In this document: piece by piece, positions 1 to 5,469 of the stretch | Layout: every line of letters begins with the position of its first letter | How positions within the stretch are numbered: the stretch's first letter is position 1 | NCBI GenBank assembly: GCA_964506325.1 | Contig: CAZDLO010000168.1 | Location: forward strand, 1-5,469 | DNA: 5,469 bases | DNA from: CAINVV01 sp964506325 | GTDB lineage: Bacteria; Bacteroidota; Bacteroidia; Bacteroidales; Prolixibacteraceae | Reading direction: 5' to 3' | Translations under genes and position numbers: made by a program | The notes under the pieces: model-generated | What the model saw: the letters and a program-made list of their open reading frames with translations, nothing else | Database searches by the model: none | What the model was told of the DNA's origin: nothing

Positions 1-1
1 T

Positions 2-295
2 TTTGTGGACAGATGCCGTGCAGCAGGCATTACCGTTCCGATCATACCAGGGATCAAACCACTGGCACTGATGAATCAGGTCACTATGCTGCCAAAGATT
101 TTCAGCATAGATATTCCCGAGGAATTTGCATCCGAGGTGAGAAAATGTAATAGTAATGAAGATGCCAGACAAGTTGGGACCGAGTGGGCAATATTTCAGG
201 CAAAGGATCTGATTGCCAATAAGGTACCATGCCTTCACATCTATACTTACGGTATCTCTGACAACACACGGCAAATAGCTAAAACCATCTTATAA
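2..295 (+). CDS. metF: Methylenetetrahydrofolate reductase, C-terminal part (5' end cut by window)
   Basis: MetF reduces 5,10-methylenetetrahydrofolate to 5-methyltetrahydrofolate with a flavin cofactor, supplying the methyl group for methionine synthesis in the cytoplasm. Only the last 97 residues are present. The reading frame is already open at base 2 (TTT, Phe), so the GTG at position 5 is an internal Val, not a start. The family signature FVDRC followed by GITVPIIPGIKP is seen at the left edge. It is followed by the F-x-I-D-I-P segment that corresponds to the nVRIP region of E. coli MetF, and by the closing LHIYTYG and RQIAK motifs, which match the HFYTLN end of the TIM barrel. The stop is TAA at 293-295, and rdgB begins only 7 nt later, so the two are probably cotranscribed. 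The N-terminal two thirds, including most flavin contacts, lie outside the window. Confidence 0.93.
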   Translation, partial: FVDRCRAAGITVPIIPGIKPLALMNQVTMLPKIFSIDIPEEFASEVRKCNSNEDARQVGTEWAIFQAKDLIANKVPCLHIYTYGISDNTRQIAKTIL

Positions 296-302
296 CAGGC
301 TT

Positions 303-902
303 ATGTACCAGCTCGTTTTTGCCACCAACAATGAACACAAGCTCAGGGAGTTGCGTGAAATACTCAGGAATGAATTCTATCTTCTAAGCCTCAGCGACAT
401 AGCATGTTCAGAGGAGATACCGGAAACAGGCAACACCCTTGAGGCCAACGCATCAGAAAAGTCCCGCTATATCTGGGAACGATATAGCATCGATTGCTTT
501 TCTGATGACACGGGACTGGAAATTGCAGCCTTAAACAATGCTCCCGGGGTGCGGTCGGCCCGTTATGCAGGTGAAGAAAGAAACGCTGAAGAAAATGTTG
601 CGAAAGTACTGGAGGAATTAAAAGGAGTTGTCAACAGGAAAGCCTGTTTCAGATGCATCATTTCCTTAATCATCAAAGGTCGTGAATTCCTCTTTGAGGG
701 TCGTGTCGACGGAGAAATCCTTCAGGAAAAAAGAGGATCCGCCGGTTTTGGTTACGACCCGATATTTGCTCCGGATGGTTTTCAGCAATCATTTGCCGAA
801 ATGAACCCTGACCTTAAAAACAGCATGAGCCACAGGGGAAGGGCAGTTGAAAAACTTGTCAGGTTCCTTTTGGAGGAGTATCCTTACTTACCCGACAGAT
901 AA
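303..902 (+). CDS. rdgB: Non-canonical purine NTP pyrophosphatase (dITP/XTP pyrophosphatase, RdgB/HAM1 family)
   Basis: This cytoplasmic house-cleaning enzyme hydrolyses dITP, ITP and XTP to monophosphates and pyrophosphate, keeping deaminated purines out of DNA and RNA. At 199 residues it has the usual family length. The N-terminal nucleotide/phosphate motif FATNNEHK (residues 6-13) ends with the conserved Lys13. Glu41 sits in an ETG motif, the metal and catalytic acidic pair is Asp68-Asp69 in SDDTGLE, and APGVRSARYAGE follows at 80-91. The base-recognition motifs are GFGYDPIF (148-155) and SHRGRA (176-181). No expected residue is missing. The ATG at 303 gives the standard N-terminus and no Shine-Dalgarno sequence is obvious, as is normal in Bacteroidota. 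The stop codon overlaps the next start as TAATG, suggesting translational coupling to the downstream porZ gene. Confidence 0.96.
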   Translation: MYQLVFATNNEHKLRELREILRNEFYLLSLSDIACSEEIPETGNTLEANASEKSRYIWERYSIDCFSDDTGLEIAALNNAPGVRSARYAGEERNAEENVAKVLEELKGVVNRKACFRCIISLIIKGREFLFEGRVDGEILQEKRGSAGFGYDPIFAPDGFQQSFAEMNPDLKNSMSHRGRAVEKLVRFLLEEYPYLPDR

Positions 903-3190
903 TGAGGTTACTCGCCTTCATCCTGCTTGTGCTGCCATTGTGCATGAACGGTCAGAACCGAATGAAAGGATGGAAGGCGCATGTTTCTTTTAACCCTGTG
1001 ATTCAACTGGCCGGGACACCCGATTTTATCGTGGCAGCAACCGGGGGCGGACTCATTTTCACCGACTGGCAGGGGACTAACATCAAAACATTTACGAAGG
1101 CAGAAGGACTCTCTGAAGCAGGAATTTCAGCCATTGCCTATTCGCAAAATACGAATATTCTGCTCATTGGATACAAGAGCGGGAACCTGGACCTGATTCA
1201 AGATGAACAGATATACAATCTACCGGATCTTACCAGGAAAGTTGATCTACCGGATAAGAATATTCACCGGATATTTTGCGAAGGTGATTTTGCCTACCTG
1301 TGTTGCGCCTTTGGAATTGTCAAAATTGACCTGAAAAGAAGAGAAACAGCTGAAACATGGTATCTTGGACCAACCTACAATCAACCTGAGGCATTTGACC
1401 TGATTTCCTTCATGGATAGCTGGTGGATTGCCTCCAGTCGTGGAATATTGAAAGCTGAAAAGAAAAACAGCAACCTCCAGGATTACCGGAACTGGCAATT
1501 GCAAACCAGTCTCCCTCAACCCGACGACTCATTCTCCTCATTGGCGCAATACAACGGAATGCTTTATTCCATTGATGTAAGCAGCGACCGGATATATGCA
1601 TACAATGGAATAAACTGGCAGCAAAAATTTCCGGAAATAAAAAATTTCCGGAACCTCAGGGTTGCAGGTTCCGCTTTGGTTATCCTGGCAAAAGGTGAAG
1701 TCTGGCTTTCTGAGACTGCGGGATTGCTGCGCATTGACAGCTATTCCGGAAGTAACTCACAGATAGACCCCAGGGATGCAATGATAAGTAGCGGCGGTGA
1801 ACTTTGGATCGGAGATTACAGATACGGACTTACACGCAGAAGCGGAACTTCCTTTCTCCATATCGTCCCTGACTCCCCCTGTAGTGATCAGATAACTGCG
1901 CTGAAAGCGGGACCAGAAAATATTTTTGCTGCAACAGTCTATACAGGAACAGAAGGTATTGCTGAAACAACCTATTCCATCCTTGAATCCGGTCAGTGGC
2001 AGAATTTCACTGCGGATGACGATCCGGAATTAAAATCAACCAGTCCCATCACTTCATTCGCTTTCCCCCGGAAAAATACTGACGAATATTGGGCTTCGTC
2101 CTCAGGATCCGGATTGCTTTTCTTTAAAAAAAACAGGCTGACAGCCCAATACAATGAGGCAAATTCAGCAATGGGAGCTATCAATGGGCTGTGTACAGTA
2201 AACAGCATTTCGTTGGATGATCAGAATAATCTGTGGTACACCAATCCTACCGGAACTGTCCGATTGGGAACACGCTCAGCCAACGGCGCATTTAAACCAC
2301 TGTCCTACCCGGGAATGAGTCATTCACTCTTACCGACCGGTGAAATAATCACCGGCAGTCAGGGAATAAAGTGGGTAGTCCTTCCTGATGAAGGATTGTT
2401 TGCCTTTAAGTCTTCCGGAGGTATTAATGTGTCGGACGATTTGTCTCGAAAAATCCCGGTACAAAGCCGCTTCAGCAATGGCTCATCCACGGTGGTGAAA
2501 GGGTTCAGTGAAATATCCGCTGTTGCTGAAGATCGCAACAGTCAGCTTTGGGTTGGCACTGGAACAGGCATTGTGGTATACGGCAGTCCTGAAAAAGTAT
2601 TTGATCCGGGAGAATTTTATGGCATTCAGCCGTCGATAGACGACGGCGAACAGGTGTTCAAACCTATTCTTGAAAAAGAAAAAGTTACAGCCATTGCCAT
2701 TGATGGTGGCAATCGTAAATGGATTGGCACAGCACATTCAGGAGTTTTCCTCTTTTCAGAAAACGGAGATCATTTGGTGCAGCATTTCAACAGCAAAAAT
2801 AGCCCGCTCCTTTCAGATGAAATTTTGTACATTGCCATTTCTTCGTTAAATGGTGAGGTCTTTTTTGCCACCACTCAAGGACTGGTATCCTATAAAAGCG
2901 ACGCCACTCCCGGTGAAACCAACCTGGATAAGAGTTATGTCTGGCCAAATCCCCTCCGTGAGACCTTTGACGGAGAAGTCACGATTGACGGACTTACAGA
3001 AGGGACCCTGGTAAAAATTACAGATTTAACCGGAAGCCTCATTTACCAGACCACTTCCATTGGAGGAAGGGCAGTCTGGAATGCCAGAAATGCAAATGGT
3101 GCAAGGGTTTCTACCGGAGTGTACCTTATTTTCTGCAGTTCGCCACAAACAAAGGTCTCAAAGATTCTGAAATTACTGGTCATACACTGA
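902..3190 (+). CDS. porZ: PorZ-like type IX secretion system surface protein: two beta-propellers plus C-terminal sorting-type domain
   Basis: In Porphyromonas gingivalis, PorZ sits on the cell surface in the PorU-PorV-PorQ-PorZ attachment complex and delivers anionic LPS to the sortase PorU. This 762-residue protein is close to the size of that PorZ (about 775 residues). Residues 1-17 form a signal peptide with a hydrophobic core (LLAFILLVLPL), and cleavage is likely just before Gln18. Propeller-type blades run from about 24 to 665. The PorZ-like N-terminal part includes LLIGYKSGNLDLI (87-99) and FGIVKIDL (137-144). Later blades carry W-x-G/A repeats such as LWIG (301), LWYT (444), LWVG (549) and KWIG (606). 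The C-terminal domain, about 677-762, opens with YVWPNPL and contains VKITDLTG and STGVYLI, the type A T9SS pattern. In known PorZ this domain is retained rather than cleaved. Cys14 lacks a proper lipobox. The assignment rests on motifs, architecture and the rdgB/recO neighbourhood; a generic T9SS-exported propeller protein is the alternative. Confidence 0.85.
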   Translation: MRLLAFILLVLPLCMNGQNRMKGWKAHVSFNPVIQLAGTPDFIVAATGGGLIFTDWQGTNIKTFTKAEGLSEAGISAIAYSQNTNILLIGYKSGNLDLIQDEQIYNLPDLTRKVDLPDKNIHRIFCEGDFAYLCCAFGIVKIDLKRRETAETWYLGPTYNQPEAFDLISFMDSWWIASSRGILKAEKKNSNLQDYRNWQLQTSLPQPDDSFSSLAQYNGMLYSIDVSSDRIYAYNGINWQQKFPEIKNFRNLRVAGSALVILAKGEVWLSETAGLLRIDSYSGSNSQIDPRDAMISSGGELWIGDYRYGLTRRSGTSFLHIVPDSPCSDQITALKAGPENIFAATVYTGTEGIAETTYSILESGQWQNFTADDDPELKSTSPITSFAFPRKNTDEYWASSSGSGLLFFKKNRLTAQYNEANSAMGAINGLCTVNSISLDDQNNLWYTNPTGTVRLGTRSANGAFKPLSYPGMSHSLLPTGEIITGSQGIKWVVLPDEGLFAFKSSGGINVSDDLSRKIPVQSRFSNGSSTVVKGFSEISAVAEDRNSQLWVGTGTGIVVYGSPEKVFDPGEFYGIQPSIDDGEQVFKPILEKEKVTAIAIDGGNRKWIGTAHSGVFLFSENGDHLVQHFNSKNSPLLSDEILYIAISSLNGEVFFATTQGLVSYKSDATPGETNLDKSYVWPNPLRETFDGEVTIDGLTEGTLVKITDLTGSLIYQTTSIGGRAVWNARNANGARVSTGVYLIFCSSPQTKVSKILKLLVIH
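1623..1653 (+). repeat. Short DNA-level direct/inverted repeat inside porZ
   Basis: The 14-mer AAAAATTTCCGGAA occurs perfectly at 1623-1636 and again at 1640-1653, a 17-nt period. Its first copy lies in a 12-nt perfect palindrome, ATTTCCGGAAAT (1627-1638). Because 17 is not a multiple of three, the copies are read in different frames (KFPE versus NFRN), so the similarity is not explained by a repeated peptide. No function is assigned. Confidence 0.5.
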
Positions 3191-3205
3191 AAATGAAAAC
3201 AGGGA

Positions 3206-3931
3206 ATGTTTTACAAAACTGATGGCATCTTCCTTCACGGGTTGAAATACGGTGATTCCGGAAAGATCGTGACTGTGTATACTGAAGGATTCGGGAGAAG
3301 TTCGTACATTCTTCAGGGAATTCACGCCAAAAAATCTTCCGGCAAAGCCAATCTGCTCCAGCCATTGTTTCAGCTCGATATGGAGGTAAATCACAGAGAT
3401 GGAAGGGAATTGCAGCGTGCACGCGAAATAAAAATCAGACATCCCTACCAGACGATTCCATATGATGTCATTAAATCATCCCAGGCAATGTTTATTGCTG
3501 AAATTCTTTTCCGGATGCTCAGGGAAGAGGAAGCGAGGCCGGAGCTTTACGGTTTTCTGAGTAAATCTTTTCAAATATTTGATTTAATGCAGGAAGGTGC
3601 AGCCAATTTTCACCTTGCATTTCTGATTCAGCTGACCCGCTATATGGGATTTGCCCCGGAAAATAATTACTCTGAAGAGCACACTTTCTTTGATATGACC
3701 AATGGTGATTTTAAAAGGATAAAACCACATCACACAAATTATCTGGATTCGACTGAGAGCAGGTTATTATCTGATATCATGAACCTGTCGTATGAGGACA
3801 TCGGTCAATTAGCCCTGGATGCTTCCCGGCGCAAACAATTACTTATGAAGATTATCGACTATTTTTCCCTGCATATGGGCGTCCGGCTCCAGCTAAAATC
3901 CCTTGATGTGTTGCATGAATTATTCTCATAA
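3206..3931 (+). CDS. recO: DNA repair/recombination mediator RecO
   Basis: RecO works with RecR (and RecF) in the RecFOR pathway, binding single-stranded DNA and SSB and helping RecA load at gaps. The 241-residue product has the usual length. The N-terminal OB-fold occupies about residues 1-80 and contains the family hallmark KTDGIFLHGLKYGDSGKIV (4-22), then VYTEGFGRSSYILQG (24-38). The helical C-terminal domain (about 85-241) carries the MGFAPENN segment (147-154) seen in Bacteroidota RecO proteins. There is no cysteine at all, so the zinc cluster found in some RecO proteins is absent. The ATG at 3206 gives the canonical start. The ATG at 3193 is out of frame and closes after nine codons. 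The AGGG at 3201-3204 is too close to the ATG to act as a normal ribosome binding site. The gene lies 15 nt after porZ, probably in the same transcript. Confidence 0.95.
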   Translation: MFYKTDGIFLHGLKYGDSGKIVTVYTEGFGRSSYILQGIHAKKSSGKANLLQPLFQLDMEVNHRDGRELQRAREIKIRHPYQTIPYDVIKSSQAMFIAEILFRMLREEEARPELYGFLSKSFQIFDLMQEGAANFHLAFLIQLTRYMGFAPENNYSEEHTFFDMTNGDFKRIKPHHTNYLDSTESRLLSDIMNLSYEDIGQLALDASRRKQLLMKIIDYFSLHMGVRLQLKSLDVLHELFS

Positions 3932-4064
3932 TCATTAATATGTTTATTTGAGCTCGCCGGCTTCTTCGCTAACTCTTATTATATCATTACTAATCAGACC
4001 TATACATAATTATTTGTAACGTTTAAATAGGGGATTTTGGAATTTTGATCCATTCTATATTTGA

Positions 4065-4078
4065 TGCCGGCAATTGCC
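4065..4078 (+). repeat. Two overlapping perfect palindromes in the promoter region of the aminotransferase-like gene
   Basis: TGCCGGCA (4065-4072) and GGCAATTGCC (4069-4078) are both perfect palindromes and share four bases. They sit across the probable -33 element of the promoter at 4073-4103. That position suits an operator, but no regulator is visible in the window, so this is a site description only. Confidence 0.4.
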
Positions 4079-4103
4079 ATTCACAATTTTTTCAGTACTT
4101 TTG
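4073..4103 (+). promoter_or_regulatory. Bacteroidota-type promoter for the aminotransferase-like gene
   Basis: TACTTTTG at 4096-4103 matches the Bacteroidota -7 consensus TAnnTTTG exactly. Nineteen bases upstream, ATTG at 4073-4076 matches three of four bases of the -33 element TTTG. The transcription start would fall at about 4109-4111, leaving a leader of only some 12-14 nt before the ATG at 4123 and no Shine-Dalgarno sequence. It shares the 13-mer TTTCAGTACTTTT with the promoter ahead of the tRNA. The presence of this promoter indicates that the downstream gene is transcribed separately from recO. Confidence 0.65.
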
Positions 4104-4122
4104 TTTCAGATATTAAATCCGT

Positions 4123-5286
4123 ATGACCGTAACAAAACTTCCAGGTACGAAGAAAAATGCCTTCGTTTCGATGATGGAGATGGCAGAAGAATACAAGGCA
4201 ACAAACCTTGTCGATTCAATGTCAGGTCTTGCTTGTCCGGATGAACTGATCAACCTTGTTGACAAGTACATGCGGGCCGGGAACAATGACTATTCTCCAA
4301 GTGAAGGGGTCGGGACACTGAGGGAGCAGATTGCCTCCATTTTCAACAAACAGAACAACACCGATTTACACGCTGAAACCGACCTGACCATCACTGCCGG
4401 CCCATCACAGGCCATGTCCACTGCCATCTCTACTTTCATAAAAGAAGGGGATGAGGTTATCCTGTTTGAACCAGTTCAGGAGTCCTACGCACAATTGATT
4501 GAAATGACAGGAGGACGTCCGATTTACATCAACCTGAAACATCCTGATTACAGGATCGACTGGGATGAAGTAAAAAAGTCGGTAACGACCAAAACAAAGA
4601 TGATCGTTATCAACAATCCTCAGAACCCTATGGGTCAGATTTTTAGCCCGGAGGATTTTGATCAGCTCAAACGTATGACCAACGGAACCCGCCTGGTAAT
4701 TCTCAGCAACGAAACCTTTGGTAATATAGTTTATGACGGACATCACTTTAACAGTGTATGTTCTGTTCCTGAACTTGCCGCCAAGAGTCTTATTGTGTCC
4801 TCTTTCGGAGCCATGTTCAACATCAACGGCTGGGGCATAGGCTATATTGCCGGACCCGAGAAATTGATGGCGGAGTTCAGAAAAACACAACAATACCAGG
4901 GTTTTAGTGTTAATACACCTGCGCAATATGCTTTGGCAGATTTTCTGAAACAAGGTCAGAATTTTAAGGAGATCAATGCCTTCTACCAAAGTAAAAGGGA
5001 TTATTTCCTGGAACTTATGTCAGGCAGCAAGTTTGAATGGATCCCTACTAAATCTACGATATACCAGTTGCTTGATTACAGCAAAGTTTCCGATGAGCCT
5101 GACAATGAGTTTGTAATGAAACTGGTAAAGGAATACAATGTAGCCACCATTCCATTTTCTGCTTTTCAGCACGAAAAAACGAAAATGCAGATGATCCGGA
5201 TATGTTTTGCCAAAACAAACGAACTGCTGGAGGAAGCAGCATACCGCCTGAAAAATGTTCCGGTGAGTTTCAGAAAGAACTCCTGA
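4123..5286 (+). CDS. Class I/II aminotransferase-fold protein lacking the catalytic lysine (probable pseudoenzyme)
   Basis: The 387-residue product aligns end to end, nearly without gaps, with methionine/kynurenine-type aminotransferases such as E. coli YbdL (compared from memory). Shared landmarks are NDYSP (55-59), GVGTLREQIA (62-71), ITAGPSQA (90-97), NNPQNP (164-169), FSVNTPAQYALADFL (261-275) and MIRICFAK (357-364). The PLP site is dismantled. Family motif SFGKT reads SFGAM, so the Schiff-base Lys is Ala230 (GCC, 4810-4812). SDEVY reads SNETF, turning the pyridine-N Asp into Asn196 and the O3' Tyr into Phe199. GWKxGY reads GWGIGY, turning the phosphate ligand into Gly238. The ring-stacking aromatic is Gln119 and the substrate-loop Gly is Ser32. 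Tyr57, Asn168, Ser227 and the carboxylate-binding Arg359 remain. Classical transamination is unlikely; a ligand-binding, scaffold or partner-subunit role is inference. The ATG at 4123 is the first in-frame start, after TAA at 4114. The full-length frame argues against decay. Confidence 0.88.
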   Translation: MTVTKLPGTKKNAFVSMMEMAEEYKATNLVDSMSGLACPDELINLVDKYMRAGNNDYSPSEGVGTLREQIASIFNKQNNTDLHAETDLTITAGPSQAMSTAISTFIKEGDEVILFEPVQESYAQLIEMTGGRPIYINLKHPDYRIDWDEVKKSVTTKTKMIVINNPQNPMGQIFSPEDFDQLKRMTNGTRLVILSNETFGNIVYDGHHFNSVCSVPELAAKSLIVSSFGAMFNINGWGIGYIAGPEKLMAEFRKTQQYQGFSVNTPAQYALADFLKQGQNFKEINAFYQSKRDYFLELMSGSKFEWIPTKSTIYQLLDYSKVSDEPDNEFVMKLVKEYNVATIPFSAFQHEKTKMQMIRICFAKTNELLEEAAYRLKNVPVSFRKNS

Positions 5287-5356
5287 AACGTTGAAGAATT
5301 AATATCAGGAGCCTTGCCAACATTAATGCAGCGTCTTTAGTTTAACCAAAGTACTT

Positions 5357-5382
5357 AAAGTACACAAGACTTTCAGTACTTT
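5357..5382 (+). repeat. Inverted repeat before the tRNA, possible weak terminator or promoter-overlapping element
   Basis: AAAGTAC (5357-5363) can pair with GTACTTT (5376-5382) across a 12-nt loop, and T's follow to 5385. Another AAAGTAC lies at 5348-5354, so the arm is duplicated with a 9-nt period. The stem is A+T-rich and only 7 bp. Its right arm overlaps the tRNA promoter -7 element, so a terminator role for the upstream gene is uncertain. The rest of 5287-5392 shows nothing else recognisable. Confidence 0.3.
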
Positions 5383-5384
5383 TT
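5377..5384 (+). promoter_or_regulatory. Probable -7 promoter element of the tRNA-Arg gene
   Basis: TACTTTTT differs from the TAnnTTTG consensus only in the last base and lies inside a 13-mer identical to that of the promoter at 4096-4103. Transcription would start near 5391, just ahead of the mature tRNA at 5393, leaving a very short leader for RNase P. No clear -33 TTTG element is present at the expected distance. Confidence 0.45.
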
Positions 5385-5392
5385 TCACATAT

Positions 5393-5464
5393 GGCCTCAT
5401 AGTTCAAGGGATAGAACGGAAGTTTCCTAAACTTTAGATTCGCGTTCGAGTCGCGGTGAGGCTA
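5393..5464 (+). tRNA. tRNA-Arg, anticodon CCT (reads AGG)
   Basis: A full cloverleaf can be drawn by hand. The acceptor stem is GGCCTCA (5393-5399) with TGAGGCT (5457-5463), with one G-U at the first pair and discriminator A at 5464. The D stem is GTTC/GAAC (5402-5405, 5414-5417). The anticodon stem GAAGT/ACTTT (5419-5423, 5431-5435) encloses the loop TTCCTAA, whose bases 34-36 are CCT (5426-5428). The T stem TCGCG/CGCGG (5440-5444, 5452-5456) has the loop TTCGAGT. A15 and T48 allow the Levitt pair, and an adenine is available at about position 20, as expected for arginine tRNAs. The CCA end is not encoded: CAAAA follows. Length is 72 nt with a four-base variable loop. Confidence 0.95.
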
Positions 5465-5469
5465 CAAAA

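Noticed and set aside
902..955. Possible lipoprotein signal at Cys14 of the PorZ-like protein
   Set aside because: The residues before Cys14 are L-P-L, not a lipobox, and a normal signal peptidase I site before Gln18 fits better.
1218..1255. ATCTACCGGAT repeated 27 nt apart in porZ
   Set aside because: The copies are in frame and both encode an LPD peptide, so it is explained by local protein similarity.
2126..2133. Run of eight A's in porZ as a programmed slippage site
   Set aside because: The frame stays open and motif-consistent on both sides, so no frameshift is needed and there is no alternative product to explain.
3173..3442. Overlapping - strand open frames across the start of recO
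   Set aside because: The + strand encodes the strongly conserved RecO N-terminus here; the antisense peptides show no family features.
3949..3966. GAGC...GCTT hairpin after recO as a terminator
   Set aside because: The stem is only about 4 bp with a wobble pair and no T run follows; termination here cannot be supported.
4405..4989. Open 194-codon frame on the - strand opposite the aminotransferase-like gene
   Set aside because: It lies wholly antisense to a well-conserved coding region, shows no recognisable domain, and has no promoter or context of its own.
4123..5286. Aminotransferase-like gene as a decaying pseudogene
   Set aside because: The frame is intact at full family length with conserved structural motifs and a good promoter, and the changes fall on cofactor contacts. 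Decay is not excluded without orthologues.

Overview
The window looks like a chromosomal segment from a member of the Bacteroidota, probably Bacteroidales-like; genus and species cannot be told from the sequence. The evidence is a type IX secretion (T9SS) component with its own C-terminal T9SS-type domain, near-consensus Bacteroidota promoter elements (TAnnTTTG), start codons without a usable Shine-Dalgarno sequence, a tRNA without an encoded CCA, and a moderate, even G+C content. All recognised genes lie on the + strand.

Left block (2-3931): an operon-like run of four genes with gaps of 7 nt, -1 nt (TAATG overlap) and 15 nt. It holds the 3' end of metF (methylenetetrahydrofolate reductase), rdgB (dITP/XTP pyrophosphatase), porZ (surface beta-propeller protein of the T9SS attachment complex) and recO (recombination mediator). 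Three cytoplasmic housekeeping functions therefore share a run with one secreted envelope protein.

Middle (3932-4122): a 191-nt intergenic region. It has no convincing terminator, but carries a good promoter (TACTTTTG at 4096-4103) just ahead of the next gene, and two overlapping perfect palindromes at its -33 region.

Right block (4123-5469): a single gene, with nothing cotranscribed visible inside the window, encodes a full-length 387-residue protein of the class I/II (fold type I) aminotransferase superfamily. Aligned to methionine/kynurenine aminotransferases such as E. coli YbdL, it has lost the Schiff-base lysine (Ala230), the pyridine-nitrogen aspartate (Asn196), the O3' tyrosine (Phe199), the phosphate-binding Arg/Lys (Gly238) and the ring-stacking aromatic (Gln119). 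The fold, the carboxylate-binding Arg359 and the reading frame are intact. This is the main discovery candidate: an apparently maintained pseudo-aminotransferase that probably cannot act as a PLP transaminase. A 106-nt spacer follows, with a short inverted repeat and a promoter-like element, and then a tRNA-Arg(CCT) ends the window.
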